DNA of 64,000 bases from NCBI RefSeq assembly GCF_036077095.1, contig NZ_CP107960.1, positions 6,262,001-6,326,000 of the forward strand. The letters are read 5' to 3'. The stretch's first letter is position 1, and every line of letters starts with the position of its first letter. Of the stretch, positions 8,560 through 17,644 are shown piece after piece. The notes under the pieces were generated by a model. It had not been told where the DNA came from, did no database searches, and worked only from the letters and a program-made list of their open reading frames with translations. Origin of the DNA: Streptomyces sp. NBC_00376. GTDB taxonomy: Bacteria; Actinomycetota; Actinomycetes; Streptomycetales; Streptomycetaceae. The translations under genes and the position numbers were made by a program.

Positions 8560-10689
8560 ATGAGGCGCAACCTTGCGGCACGCATCGGTGTGTGGAGCGC
8601 GCACCACCGCAAGACCGCCATTCTCGGCTGGCTGCTCTTCGTCGTGCTCGCCACGGGCATCGGCGGGGCGTCCGGGATGGTGGAGATGTCCGACTCGGAG
8701 AACGGTGCGGGTGATTCGGCACGGGCCGAGCAGATCCTCGACGACGCCGGTCTCGGGCAGCCCGCCGGCGAGCTGGTCATGGTGTCCGCCGCGAAGGCCG
8801 GTGACTGGAAGGGCGCCGCCCGCGAGCTCTCCGCGGCCCTCGGCAGGACCGGCGAGGTGGCGGACCTGGCGGCGCCGGTCCCCTCCGAGGACGGCAAGGA
8901 CGCGCTGATCACCTTCGACCTGAAGGGGGACGCGGCGACGGCGCCGGACCGGGTGCAGCCCGTGCTCGACGCGGTGGACGGAGTCCGGGACGGCCACCCC
9001 GACGTCGCCATCCACCAGTTCGGCGAGGCCAGCGCCGGGAAATGGCTCGGCGACCTGCTCTCCGAGGACTTCAAGAAGGCCGAATTCACCGCCGTACCCC
9101 TGGCCCTGGGCATTCTGCTGGTCGCCTTCGGCGCCGTCGTCGCGGCGCTCCTCCCGGTCGGCCTGGCGCTCACCGCGTGCCTGGCCGCCTTCGGTCTGCT
9201 GTCGCTCGCCAGCCACCAGCTCCACCTGTTCCAGACCACGTACTCGGTGATGTTCCTGATGGGCTTCGCCGTCGGCGTCGACTACTGCCTGTTCTACCTG
9301 CGGCGCGAGCGCGACGAGCGGGCGGCGGGACGCGACGCGGAGACGGCGCTGCGGATCGCGGCGGCGACCAGCGGCCGGGCGGTGCTGGTCTCCGGGCTCA
9401 CCGTGATGGTCGCGATGGCCGGCATGTTCCTGTCCGGGCTGATGCTGTTCAAGGGCTTCGCGCTCGCCACCATCATCGTGGTCCTCGTCGCCATGCTGGG
9501 CTCGGTGACCGTGCTGCCCGCGCTGCTGTCCTGGCTGGGCGACCGGGTCGAAGCGGGACGGGTGCCCTTTCTCGGCCGACGAGGGGGCCGCCGCGCACGC
9601 ACCGGCGGGATCGCCGGGACGGTGCTGAGGCCGGTGCTGTCCAGGCCGAGGACCTTCGCGATCGCCTCGGTCGTCGTACTGCTCGCGCTGGCCGCGCCCG
9701 CCATCGGCATGAAGACCGAACAGCTCGGCCTGGAGAAGCAGTTCGGCTCGCAGTCACAGCTCTCGGTCGCCTACCGGCAGATCAGCGAGACCTTCCCGGG
9801 CGGCCCCGACCCGGCCCGCGTGGTGGTCAAGGCCGACGACATCGAGGCCCCCGCGCTGCGCAAGGCGTTCGACGGCTTCGAGAAGGTGACCGTCCACGAC
9901 GCGCAGAACGTCGCGGAGATCGAGGTACCGCTCCCGCACGGCCGGGCCTCGCTCCGCGAACTCCGCGAGGAGCGGCTGCCCGCCGCGTTCGACGCCACCG
10001 GCGCCCAGGTGTACGTGACCGGGGAGACCGCCGGCTCCGTCGACTTCAACGAACAGCTCAAGCGCGGCATCGTGCCGGTCTTCGCCTTCATCACGGCGGT
10101 GACCTTCCTGCTGATGCTGTTCTGCTTCCGCTCGTACGTCATCGCCGTGACGTCGATCGTGCTCAACCTGCTCTCCGTGGCCGCCGCCTACGGGGTGATG
10201 GTCGCCGTCTTCCAGCACGGCTGGGGGGCTTCGCTGATCGGCTCGGAGGGGGTCGGCGCGATCGAGGCATGGATGCCGCTCTTCGTCCTGGTCGTCCTGT
10301 TCGGACTCTCCATGGACTACCACGTGTTCGTGGTCTCGCGGATCCGCGAGGCCCGCGACCGGGGGCTGACCACCCGGGCCGCGATCGACGAGGGCGTCCG
10401 CCGCACGGCCGGCGCGGTGACCGGTGCCGCCGCGATCATGGTCGCGGTCTTCGCGGTCTTCGGGACGCTGTCCATGCAGGACATGCAGCAGATGGGCGTC
10501 GGCCTCGCCGTCGCGGTGCTGCTGGACGCCACGGTCGTACGGATGGTCCTGCTGCCCTCCGTGATGGCGCTGCTGGGCGAGCGGAACTGGCGCACCCCGC
10601 GCGCCCTGACCCGCCTGCCGAGCCTGGAACACGAGGAGCCGGAGCCGGGGCGGGAGCGGGAGCCGGCGGGGAACGGGTGGCGCGGCTGA
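8560..10689 (+). CDS. MMPL/RND-family membrane exporter
   Basis: A 709-residue RND-type transporter of the MMPL class, which exports lipids or drugs. The N-terminal membrane anchor is followed by an extracytoplasmic domain and a membrane block with FAVGVDYCLFYLRRERDER, then a second half repeating this plan (GLSMDYHVFVVSRIREARDRG). The paired GVDY and SMDY motifs hold the proton-relay Asp residues of the family. The ATG at 8560 is preceded by GGGGGC; an extension to 8350 is composed of low-complexity noise. Divergence from the two-component genes suggests control by them. The substrate is not predictable. Confidence 0.9.
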   Translation: MRRNLAARIGVWSAHHRKTAILGWLLFVVLATGIGGASGMVEMSDSENGAGDSARAEQILDDAGLGQPAGELVMVSAAKAGDWKGAARELSAALGRTGEVADLAAPVPSEDGKDALITFDLKGDAATAPDRVQPVLDAVDGVRDGHPDVAIHQFGEASAGKWLGDLLSEDFKKAEFTAVPLALGILLVAFGAVVAALLPVGLALTACLAAFGLLSLASHQLHLFQTTYSVMFLMGFAVGVDYCLFYLRRERDERAAGRDAETALRIAAATSGRAVLVSGLTVMVAMAGMFLSGLMLFKGFALATIIVVLVAMLGSVTVLPALLSWLGDRVEAGRVPFLGRRGGRRARTGGIAGTVLRPVLSRPRTFAIASVVVLLALAAPAIGMKTEQLGLEKQFGSQSQLSVAYRQISETFPGGPDPARVVVKADDIEAPALRKAFDGFEKVTVHDAQNVAEIEVPLPHGRASLRELREERLPAAFDATGAQVYVTGETAGSVDFNEQLKRGIVPVFAFITAVTFLLMLFCFRSYVIAVTSIVLNLLSVAAAYGVMVAVFQHGWGASLIGSEGVGAIEAWMPLFVLVVLFGLSMDYHVFVVSRIREARDRGLTTRAAIDEGVRRTAGAVTGAAAIMVAVFAVFGTLSMQDMQQMGVGLAVAVLLDATVVRMVLLPSVMALLGERNWRTPRALTRLPSLEHEEPEPGREREPAGNGWRG

Positions 10690-10713
10690 CCCGGCCGGCC
10701 CGGCCCGGTACAT

Positions 10714-10757
10714 GGAACGGCCCTGGTCCGGTACGTACACCGGACCAGGGCCGTTCC
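10714..10757. terminator. Bidirectional hairpin terminator
   Basis: Perfect 19-bp arms (10714-10732 and 10739-10757) separated by 6 bp. It lies between the convergent ends of the MMPL gene and the winged-helix regulator, so it can serve both strands. Confidence 0.85.
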
Positions 10758-10773
10758 TCATGACTTCGACGCG

Positions 10774-11394
10774 TCAGGGCGTGTACTTGTACCCGACGCG
10801 TCGCACCGTCTGGATCGAACGGCGGTGCTCGGCGCCCAGCTTGCGGCGCAGCCGGGCGATGTGGACATCGACGGTGCGCCCGTCGCCCACGTGCCCGTAG
10901 CCCCAGACCGTGGTCACCAACTGGTCGCGGGTGTGCACCCGGTGCGGGTGCGCGACCAGGTGGGCGAGCAGCTCGAACTCCAGGTAGGTGAGGTCGAGCG
11001 TGATCCCGTCCACCGCGGCGGTGCGCTGTACGGGGTCGATGAGCACCGGACCCGCGGCCGTGTCCGGCACCGGTGACGGCACCACGAACTGGGCGGCCGC
11101 GGCGGTGGCCGCGGCGACGGCGGGCTGCTGGTCGGCCGGTACGAGCACCAGGTAGCCGACCATCGGCGGCCGGCCCGGCAGCGCCGGAACGGTGTGCTGG
11201 GGTGCGGGCAGCCAGGTGGCACCCGGCGGCAGGAACTCGGCCACATCGGCCAGCTGGACGACCTCGTCGGGGTCGACGGCACGCAGCCGGTGGCGGTTGG
11301 GGGAGAGGGGGCGGGCGGAGGTGGTGGCCGCAGCGGTCGCCGAGGGCGCTGAGGTGGCAGGGGCCGAGGCGGAGAAGGTACGGGTGTTCGCCAT
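10774..11394 (-). CDS. OmpR-type winged-helix regulator without receiver domain
   Basis: A DNA-binding protein of 206 residues. The C-terminal 95 residues are a full OmpR/PhoB effector domain (LTYLEFELLAHLVAHPHRVH, then TVDVHIARLRRKLG and VRRVGYKY). The N-terminal part is Ala/Pro/Thr-rich and lacks the acidic pocket and phospho-Asp of a receiver, so it is not a standard response regulator. The ATG at 11394 is used because the extension to 11508 is not protein-like. A 7-bp-arm palindrome lies 92 bp upstream. The family resembles receiver-less regulators common in Streptomyces; the target is unknown. Confidence 0.85.
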   Translation of the reverse strand: MANTRTFSASAPATSAPSATAAATTSARPLSPNRHRLRAVDPDEVVQLADVAEFLPPGATWLPAPQHTVPALPGRPPMVGYLVLVPADQQPAVAAATAAAAQFVVPSPVPDTAAGPVLIDPVQRTAAVDGITLDLTYLEFELLAHLVAHPHRVHTRDQLVTTVWGYGHVGDGRTVDVHIARLRRKLGAEHRRSIQTVRRVGYKYTP

Positions 11395-11485
11395 GAGGGT
11401 CAGCTCTTTCGCGCGAAGGAGTCGTCGGTGGACGGACTTGCTTGCGCGCGGGCCGAAGGCCGGGGTGATCGGCTTTAGAGGGCCT

Positions 11486-11500
11486 GCGCGTTCAACGCGC
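11486..11500. promoter_or_regulatory. Palindrome upstream of winged-helix regulator
   Basis: GCGCGTT-C-AACGCGC, perfect 7-bp arms, located 92 bp upstream of the regulator start within a 295-bp gene-free stretch (11395-11689). It is a candidate autoregulatory site; nothing else is recognisable in that stretch. Confidence 0.35.
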
Positions 11501-11689
11501 GACAACACACCCGGTCGAAGTCATGGTGCTGACGGGAAGGCCAGAACGGTTCGAGGTCGCTGCGACCTGTCGAGGTGTGCTGGAAGCTGGCCATGCCCCC
11601 ATTGAACCAGAGAACCGGACGCCGCAGCAGACCTCTCCCACCCGTCGATACGGACCCTTTGCGTTACGTTCCTCACCCCCGCACCCCTC

Positions 11690-12601
11690 TCAACCCACCA
11701 GCCGCTTGCGCCAGTCCAGGCCGGTCAGCTCGATCGCCTTGTCCGGCGAACCGTCCCATTCCACCGTCAGCCCCGCATCGCCGAGCGCCTCCACGACCTC
11801 CCGGCCCACGGCGGTGGTGGTGTCCGACTCCTCGTCGAACCCGCCGTAGTACAGCGAGAGGCCGTGCCCCGACACGGCGCTCTCGGTGCACTGCATGTGG
11901 AAGAAGACGAAGCCGCGCGCATCCTCCTGCCCGGCGCCCCAGATCTCGGACATACCGCACGACCGGCAGCAGGTGAAATGCTCCCTCGCCGTGATTCCGT
12001 CCCGGTCCAGCCGGGCGAACGCCCGAGTCAGCCGGTCCGCGTCGGTCACGTCCGACCACTGGCGCTGCTCCTCCACCCGCTCCAGCCACAGCCGCTCCGC
12101 CAGCTGCCGCGCCTGCGCACGGGTCACCGGGCGCACGCCGTCCTTCACCAGGTAATCCTCGGCCGTTTCGGTGAGTTCCTGGACCGTCCCGTACCCGCAG
12201 CGGAGCAGCACCCGTATCCGCTCCTCCAGCGTCTCCCGGATCTCCGCCGGCAGCTCCGGCACCGGCTCCTCCTCCGGCACGTCGGCGCGTTCCCACTCCA
12301 CACCCGCGTCCCACTCCGGCTCCTGGCGCGCCCAGCGGGTCATCAGCTCGGCGACCCGCTCCGGCGCGTCGACCATCGTCCGGAAATGCGTGGCGGCACC
12401 ACCGGAGCGGCGCTCCAGCTGGTACCCGTCACCGTGGTCGAACCAGACCTGCACGAAGGTCCCGGGGAGGTCGGGCACGCGCTGCACGACCAGGAAGCGG
12501 TCACCCTTCATGCCGATCCGGTGCACCAGGTCGCTCAGCGCCCGGTCCGAAATGTGGGTGTGCGTCTCGGAGTTCTCGGTCTCCACCTTGATGTCGAGCA
12601 T
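11690..12601 (-). CDS. Conserved hypothetical protein, possible DUF6891
   Basis: A cytoplasmic protein of 303 residues. The N-terminal 100 residues begin LDIKVETENSETHTHISD and look like a beta-rich module of unknown role. The C-terminal half has a CCRSCG cysteine cluster and the text GFVFFHMQCTESA and YYGGFD, which I associate with DUF6891 from memory. It begins at the ATG at 12601, 89 bp downstream of the glnII stop, with the glnII terminator between them. No catalytic role can be assigned. Confidence 0.7.
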   Translation of the reverse strand: MLDIKVETENSETHTHISDRALSDLVHRIGMKGDRFLVVQRVPDLPGTFVQVWFDHGDGYQLERRSGGAATHFRTMVDAPERVAELMTRWARQEPEWDAGVEWERADVPEEEPVPELPAEIRETLEERIRVLLRCGYGTVQELTETAEDYLVKDGVRPVTRAQARQLAERLWLERVEEQRQWSDVTDADRLTRAFARLDRDGITAREHFTCCRSCGMSEIWGAGQEDARGFVFFHMQCTESAVSGHGLSLYYGGFDEESDTTTAVGREVVEALGDAGLTVEWDGSPDKAIELTGLDWRKRLVG

Positions 12602-12646
12602 GAGCCAACCCTGACACGGGCCACTGACAACGGACCGGGGCGGCGA

Positions 12647-12680
12647 AGGGGGCGCCCACCAGGCCGGGTGGGCGCCCCCT
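12647..12680 (-). terminator. glnII terminator hairpin
   Basis: Perfect 14-bp arms (12647-12660 and 12667-12680) around a 6-bp loop, 11 bp past the glnII stop codon. Confidence 0.8.
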
Positions 12681-12690
12681 GGGCCGTGGA

Positions 12691-13743
12691 TCAGACCTGG
12701 TCGGCCTTCTCCAGCGCGGTGCAGCAGGTGTCGACGATCAGGCGGGTGACGACATACGGGTCGACGTTGGCGTTCGGGCGGCGGTCCTCGATGTAGCCCT
12801 TGCGGTCCTGCTCGACCTGCCACGGGATGCGGACCGAGGCGCCGCGGTCGGAGACGCCGTAGCTGTACTCGTTCCACGGGGCGGTCTCGTGCAGACCGGT
12901 CAGCCGGTCGTCGATGCCCGCGCCGTAGTTCTTGACGTGGTCCATCGGCTTGGAGCCCTCGCCCAGCGACTCGCACGCGGTGATGATCGCGGCATAGCCC
13001 TCGGATCCCTCGCGCATCGCCTTGGTGGAGAAGTTGGTGTGCGCGCCCGCGCCGTTCCAGTCGCCCTTGACCGGCTTCGGGTCGAGCGTCGCGGAGACGT
13101 TGAAGTCCTCGGCGGTGCGGTACAGCAGCCAGCGGGCGACCCACAGCTGGTCGGAGACCTCCAGCGGGGACAGCGGGCCGACCTGGAACTCCCACTGGCC
13201 GGGCATGACCTCGGCGTTGATGCCGGAGATGCCGAGCCCCGCCTTCAGGCAGTTGTCGAGGTGCTTCTCGACGATCTCGCGGCCGAAGATCTCGTCGGCG
13301 CCGACCCCGCAGTAGTAGCCGCCCTGCGCGGCCGGGAAGCCGGCCTCGGGGAAGCCCAGCGGCCGGTGGCCGTCGAAGAAGGTGTACTCCTGCTCGATGC
13401 CGAAGATCGGCTGCTGGCCCTCGAACCGCTCGGCCACCGGGCGCAGCGCGGCACGGGTGTTGGACGCGTGCGGCGTCATGTCGATGTCGAAGACCTCGCA
13501 CAGCACCAGGATGTCGTCGCCGCCGCGGATCGGGTCCGGGCAGGAGAAGACCGGCTTCAGCACCCGGTCGGAGGCGTGGCCCTCGGCCTGGCTGGTGCTC
13601 GAACCGTCGAAGCCCCAGATCGGCAGCTCCGCCACGTCCTGCGAGGGGGCCCCGGCCATGATCTTCGTCTTGGAGCGGAGCTTGGCGGTCGGCTCGGTGC
13701 CGTCGATCCAGATGTACTCAGCCTTGAACGTCACGGAAGCCAT
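12691..13743 (-). CDS. glnII: Glutamine synthetase II (eukaryotic type)
   Basis: Condenses ammonia with glutamate using ATP. At 350 residues it has the short GSII length, not the roughly 470 of GSI. Diagnostic stretches are GFDGSSTSQAEGH, FGIEQEYTFFDG, NAEVMPGQWEFQVG, and GAGAHTNFSTKAMR, which place it with plant and rhizobial GSII. It lacks the adenylylation loop of GSI. The start is ATG 13743. A four-half-site GlnR box lies 60-97 bp upstream and a strong hairpin follows the stop, so the gene is an independent nitrogen-controlled unit. Having both glnA and glnII is typical of Streptomyces. Confidence 0.97.
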   Translation of the reverse strand: MASVTFKAEYIWIDGTEPTAKLRSKTKIMAGAPSQDVAELPIWGFDGSSTSQAEGHASDRVLKPVFSCPDPIRGGDDILVLCEVFDIDMTPHASNTRAALRPVAERFEGQQPIFGIEQEYTFFDGHRPLGFPEAGFPAAQGGYYCGVGADEIFGREIVEKHLDNCLKAGLGISGINAEVMPGQWEFQVGPLSPLEVSDQLWVARWLLYRTAEDFNVSATLDPKPVKGDWNGAGAHTNFSTKAMREGSEGYAAIITACESLGEGSKPMDHVKNYGAGIDDRLTGLHETAPWNEYSYGVSDRGASVRIPWQVEQDRKGYIEDRRPNANVDPYVVTRLIVDTCCTALEKADQV

Positions 13744-13802
13744 CCTTTGCGGGTGCTGCGGTGCTGCGGTCCGGTCTATGCAGCGCAGCTTCGCAAGACG
13801 CG

Positions 13803-13840
13803 ATTTCCCGTCCGTTGCCCGGATGTGAACCCCGTGTTAC
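13803..13840 (-). promoter_or_regulatory. GlnR box of glnII
   Basis: Read on the minus strand the site is gtaac-n6-ttcac-n6-gcaac-n6-gaaat. These are four half sites with exact 11-bp spacing, matching the published GlnR consensus gTnAc-n6-GaAAc repeated twice. It ends 60 bp before the glnII start. Activation under nitrogen limitation follows from established GlnR biology, not from the sequence itself. Confidence 0.82.
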
Positions 13841-13865
13841 CGAGGTTTCGCGCGTGCGGCCGGTC

Positions 13866-15017
13866 TCAGGCGCGGGCCCTGAGCAGCGACTCGAAGCCGG
13901 CCGCGCGGATCCGCCGCACCACTTCCTCCTCGGTGGTCCCCAGCGCCTTCGCCGCACCCGCGAGCCGCCAGTCCGCGTCGGCGAGCCGGTGCAGCAGATG
14001 GCCGCGCCTGATCTGCGCCTCGGACAGCCGGAACGTCTTCAGGTACGCGACCTGCCCCTTGTGATCGGTGATCGTCTCACCGATGTGCTGCCCGGCCCCG
14101 CCCGGCCGGAAGGGCGGCAGGAACCGCCACAGTGTGAACGAACCCATCCGGTACACCCGGTCGAAGGTGTACGAACCGTCCAGCAGCTCACCCGCGAACA
14201 GGGTGTCGTGCGCCTCGGCCCACTCGCGCTCCTGGGCATGCGCGGCCGCCCGCAGACCGGCGAGCGTACGCAACTGCGGACCGTCGGGTATCCGCGCCGT
14301 GAACTCCGGCACGGGGGCGCCGTACAGCGCGTACTGGTGGATCAGCTCGCCGTACAGGTCCTCGACCAGCGACGGGTGCAGCAGCCGGTAGTCGTCCGGG
14401 TGCGGCACGACGAACGCGGCGGCGAGCGCGTCGGCCGCGTACACCATCACCCCGCACTGGCCGGGATGGATCTCGAAGACCCGCAGCGCCGCGCCGAGCC
14501 CGCGCACCGACCACCCCATGTACGCGTCCTCGGCGCGCGGCGAGAGCCCGTCGCGCAGCGCCTGCCGCGACCACTCCTCCCAGGCGATGGCCGGGCCGCC
14601 GAAGTGCAGCGAGAGATAGCCCTCCAGCGCGAGGTGCAGCGGCAGGAAGCGCAGCCGGTCGCCCGGCCGGCGCTTCGCCATCCGGTGGTGGCGGTGGCGC
14701 TGCAGCCGCGCGGTCCGGGGCGCCTGACGGCCCCCGGCCGGAGGACCCGCGGCGCCCGGCGCGGCGCCGAGGTGCGTACCGTACGCGGCGGACTGCTCGC
14801 CCTCGCCGGACCAGTCGGCGACGAAGCCGTGCGGGATGACCGAGGCGTAGTGCGTGCGCGGACCGATGTCCACGGTGCCGTTCCCGTAGTCCGTGTAGAG
14901 CTCCTCGTGCAGCCGCAGCCCCTCCACGGGCCGCTCGCGCACCAGCGGCACCAGCCGGATGCCGCCCCACACCTGGGCGGGGCGGGTGGTGAGCCCGGTC
15001 AGTTCCAGCCTGTTCAC
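13866..15017 (-). CDS. ARPP-2-like domain protein
   Basis: A 383-residue protein beginning VNRLELTGLTTRPAQVWGG. It overlaps the upstream TROVE-like gene by GTGA (GTG start at 15017), so the two are translationally coupled. The N-terminal half resembles what I know as ARPP-2, a domain named for association with proposed nucleic-acid repair or conflict systems; I recall the name but not a tested function. A basic patch (QRHRHHRMAKRRPGDRLR) interrupts the middle. The last 40 residues (ADWRLAGAAKALGTTEEEVVRRIRAAG) form a helix-turn-helix-like segment. It is likely cytoplasmic. Confidence 0.68.
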   Translation of the reverse strand: MNRLELTGLTTRPAQVWGGIRLVPLVRERPVEGLRLHEELYTDYGNGTVDIGPRTHYASVIPHGFVADWSGEGEQSAAYGTHLGAAPGAAGPPAGGRQAPRTARLQRHRHHRMAKRRPGDRLRFLPLHLALEGYLSLHFGGPAIAWEEWSRQALRDGLSPRAEDAYMGWSVRGLGAALRVFEIHPGQCGVMVYAADALAAAFVVPHPDDYRLLHPSLVEDLYGELIHQYALYGAPVPEFTARIPDGPQLRTLAGLRAAAHAQEREWAEAHDTLFAGELLDGSYTFDRVYRMGSFTLWRFLPPFRPGGAGQHIGETITDHKGQVAYLKTFRLSEAQIRRGHLLHRLADADWRLAGAAKALGTTEEEVVRRIRAAGFESLLRARA

Positions 15018-16498
15018 GATGTCGCTCCCGCCCCGTCGTCCCCTACGAACCGTGCCACCCGCCGGTCCAGATAGGCGTACAGCGCCGCCGCTCCCGTACG
15101 CCCCTCGGCGAAGCCCGCGAGCTCCACCAGCGCCGGCAGGTCCTCCGCGTCCCGGACCCCCGCGGTGGGCACGCTCGGCGAAAGGCGCCGCACGTCGAAG
15201 GCGTCCGCGTCGTATACGGGGTTCACATGGACCACCGCGGTACGCCGGTCCGGATCGAGCCCGGTCCGCCAGACCCGGAGCACCTCGCCCGCGAGTCCGG
15301 GCGGTGCGTTGTCCCAGCCGTCCGAGACGATGACCAGCCGGTCCGGGCCGAGCTCCAGCGCGTCCAGCACGCGGAAGCCGAGCGGGGTCGGCCCCCAGGG
15401 CCTGACCAGCAGCGGATCGGTACGGCCCGAAGTCCACAGCGGGGTGTACGCGCCCGGCCCGGCCAGCGCCTCCAGCAGGAAGTGGCAGGCCAGCGCCACG
15501 GCGAGCGGGCGGCGCCGCTTCTCGCCCGACCCGGACGACGAGTAGCTGTCGTCCAGTACGGCGGCGACGCGGCCCCAGCTCCCGGCGTGCGGGCCCGCCG
15601 CGCGACGGGCCGCCGTGCGCAGCGCACGGGTCAGCTCCGCGCGGTGCGCACTGCGCGCCTCGAAGCCGAGCGACAGGACGTACAGGGCGAGCCGGGTCAG
15701 CGGCATGACGGTCAGGTCCACGTCCGCGGGCAGCGGCGCGTCGCCGCCGCCGGTGCGCCGGTCCAGGGTCCGCAGCCGCTCCAGCCGGGTCATCCGCGGC
15801 GCCATCCGCTCCAGGAACACCTCGCGCTTCACCCCGTGCCGGGCGGCGAGGCCCTCGGCGACGGTGAACGGCAGCTCCTCGACGGCCCCCTGCGCGTAGT
15901 GGGCGCGCCGCCAGGCGTCGAGCAACCGGTGCCGGTAGCCCGGCCGGTGCCGGGGCCGGAACAGGAAGTCCCCGATCTCACCGGACCCGTCCGGATCGGC
16001 GGATCCCTCGAACCCGAGGTGGGCATGGCGGGCGGCGGTCTTCAGCCCGGAGCGGTACTTCACCGCGTCGTGCGCCGGGTCGGGCCGGGCGGCCAGCCAG
16101 TCCCGCATGATCGCGCGGGTGCGCCGGTTGTTCACCTTGGCCGCGCGCAGCTCCCGGAACAGCCGGTACACCCGCTGCGGCGGCAGCTTCGCCAGCCGGG
16201 CGGCGATCAGCCGGCCCTCGGTGCGCTTCTCCTCGGCGCTCGCGTCGGCCGCGTGCTCCAGCAGGCCGCGGACGATGCGCGCGGCGTTGTGGTCGTTGAT
16301 GTCGAGGGCCAGCGAGGCGGCGTACACCCGGCGGTAGTTGACCCGTACGTACTCATGGAGGAAGTCCAGCGAGAGCTGCTGCTGGTACGCGGTCGAGCGG
16401 AACTCGCGCTGCCCGGTCGCGGTGATCGCCGCGTTGACGAAGAGGAGTACGTCCTCGGCCGCGACGAGGCCGGTGTCGCTCCCGGTGCTGGTGGTCAT
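15014..16498 (-). CDS. TROVE/Ro60-like protein with vWA domain
   Basis: A 494-residue protein. Residues 1-280 are helical repeats of the TROVE type (YASLALDINDHN, KLPPQRVYRLFRELRAAKVN, RTRAIMRDWLAARP). This ring-like fold binds misfolded small RNA and Y RNA in Ro60/Rsr. The C-terminal vWA part has a complete-looking MIDAS: Asp316, Ser318 and Ser320 in DDSYSSS, plus the later Asp in VIVSDGWDN. The gene starts at ATG 16498 and is first in a two-gene operon with the ARPP-2-like gene. No tRNA-like Y RNA was found nearby. An RNA-handling role is inferred from the fold. Confidence 0.78.
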   Translation of the reverse strand: MTTSTGSDTGLVAAEDVLLFVNAAITATGQREFRSTAYQQQLSLDFLHEYVRVNYRRVYAASLALDINDHNAARIVRGLLEHAADASAEEKRTEGRLIAARLAKLPPQRVYRLFRELRAAKVNNRRTRAIMRDWLAARPDPAHDAVKYRSGLKTAARHAHLGFEGSADPDGSGEIGDFLFRPRHRPGYRHRLLDAWRRAHYAQGAVEELPFTVAEGLAARHGVKREVFLERMAPRMTRLERLRTLDRRTGGGDAPLPADVDLTVMPLTRLALYVLSLGFEARSAHRAELTRALRTAARRAAGPHAGSWGRVAAVLDDSYSSSGSGEKRRRPLAVALACHFLLEALAGPGAYTPLWTSGRTDPLLVRPWGPTPLGFRVLDALELGPDRLVIVSDGWDNAPPGLAGEVLRVWRTGLDPDRRTAVVHVNPVYDADAFDVRRLSPSVPTAGVRDAEDLPALVELAGFAEGRTGAAALYAYLDRRVARFVGDDGAGATS

Positions 16499-16707
16499 GG
16501 TTTCCCCCGTGGTGTCGCGCTCCGCCGCACGCGGGGGCGGAGCGCCGGCCGGGGAATGGGGGCGCGAACAGCGAAATTATTGCTTTACAGGCAAGTCCCG
16601 GAAGTCGCAGCCGGAGTCCCGCGGCCGGCGCCGCAAACGTATCCATGAAGCTCACCCTCCGCCAACTCAATACCGGATCGCTCCGGCGAAACCGGCAGAC
16701 TGGCCCC

Positions 16708-17616
16708 ATGACGACACTTCCCGCGACCCCTCTGCGCATTGGCCTCGTCGGCACCGGCCCCTGGGCCCGGAACACCCAGGCCCCCGCCCTCGCCGCCCAC
16801 CCCGGCGTCGTACTGAGCGGTGTGTGGGGCCGCCGCCCCGAGGCCGCGCAGGAGCTGGCCGCCGCGCACGGCACCGAGGCGTACACCGGCGAGACGGGCA
16901 TCGACGAGCTCTTCGCCGCCAGTGACGCCGTCGCGTTCGCCCTGCCGCCGGACGTCCAGGCCCCGCTCGCCGCCCGCGCCGCGGCCACCGGCCGTCATCT
17001 GCTGCTGGACAAACCGGTCGCGACCACCGTCGCGGGAGCCCGCGAGGTCGTCCGGGCGGCCGAGCAGACCGGGGTCGCCTCCGTCGTCTTCTGCACCCTG
17101 CGGTTCGCGGCCGACACCTCCGCCTGGATCGCCGAGCAGGCCGCCCTGGACGGCTGGTTCACCGCCCGTGCCGAGTGGATCGGCGCGCTGTTCGCCCCCG
17201 GCTCGACCAGCGAGTACGCCGCCTCGCAGTGGCGCCGTGACAAGGGCGGCCTGTGGGACGTCGGCCCGCACGCCCTGTCGGTCCTGATCCCGGTGCTGGG
17301 CGATGTGACCGGGATGACGGCGGCCCGCGGCCCGGCCGACACCACCCACCTCGTCCTCCGCCACACCTCCGGCGCCTCCAGCACGGTGACGCTCGCACTG
17401 GGAGCACCCCTGGGCGCGGTCGCCACGGAGATCGAGCTCAGGGGCGAACAGGGGACGGCGGGCATGCCGCACGGGGGCGACGCGATCGGCTCGTTCCGGT
17501 CGGCGGTCGACGCGCTGATCCAATCGGTGCGTACGGGCGATCCGCACCCGTGCGACGTACGGTTCGGGCTGCGCCTGACGGAGCTGCTGGCGGAGGCGGA
17601 GAAGCAACTGGCGTAG
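16708..17616 (+). CDS. Gfo/Idh/MocA-family oxidoreductase
   Basis: A soluble NAD(P)-dependent dehydrogenase of 302 residues. The Rossmann motif LVGTGPWARNTQAPAL lies at residues 13-28. The family lysine motif is LLDKPVATT, and the substrate-domain motif GGLWDVGPHAL carries the likely catalytic His. The ATG at 16708 is used; the extension to 16645 runs into the region upstream of the TROVE-like gene. It is divergent from that operon. The sugar or cyclitol substrate is unknown. Confidence 0.88.
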   Translation: MTTLPATPLRIGLVGTGPWARNTQAPALAAHPGVVLSGVWGRRPEAAQELAAAHGTEAYTGETGIDELFAASDAVAFALPPDVQAPLAARAAATGRHLLLDKPVATTVAGAREVVRAAEQTGVASVVFCTLRFAADTSAWIAEQAALDGWFTARAEWIGALFAPGSTSEYAASQWRRDKGGLWDVGPHALSVLIPVLGDVTGMTAARGPADTTHLVLRHTSGASSTVTLALGAPLGAVATEIELRGEQGTAGMPHGGDAIGSFRSAVDALIQSVRTGDPHPCDVRFGLRLTELLAEAEKQLA

Positions 17617-17644
17617 CACGGCGACGGCTCCGCCGCCGCGCCGG

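Noticed and set aside
16499..16644. Y RNA near the TROVE-like gene
   Set aside because: No tRNA-like fold or convincing long-range 5'-3' stem was found in the upstream gap by eye.
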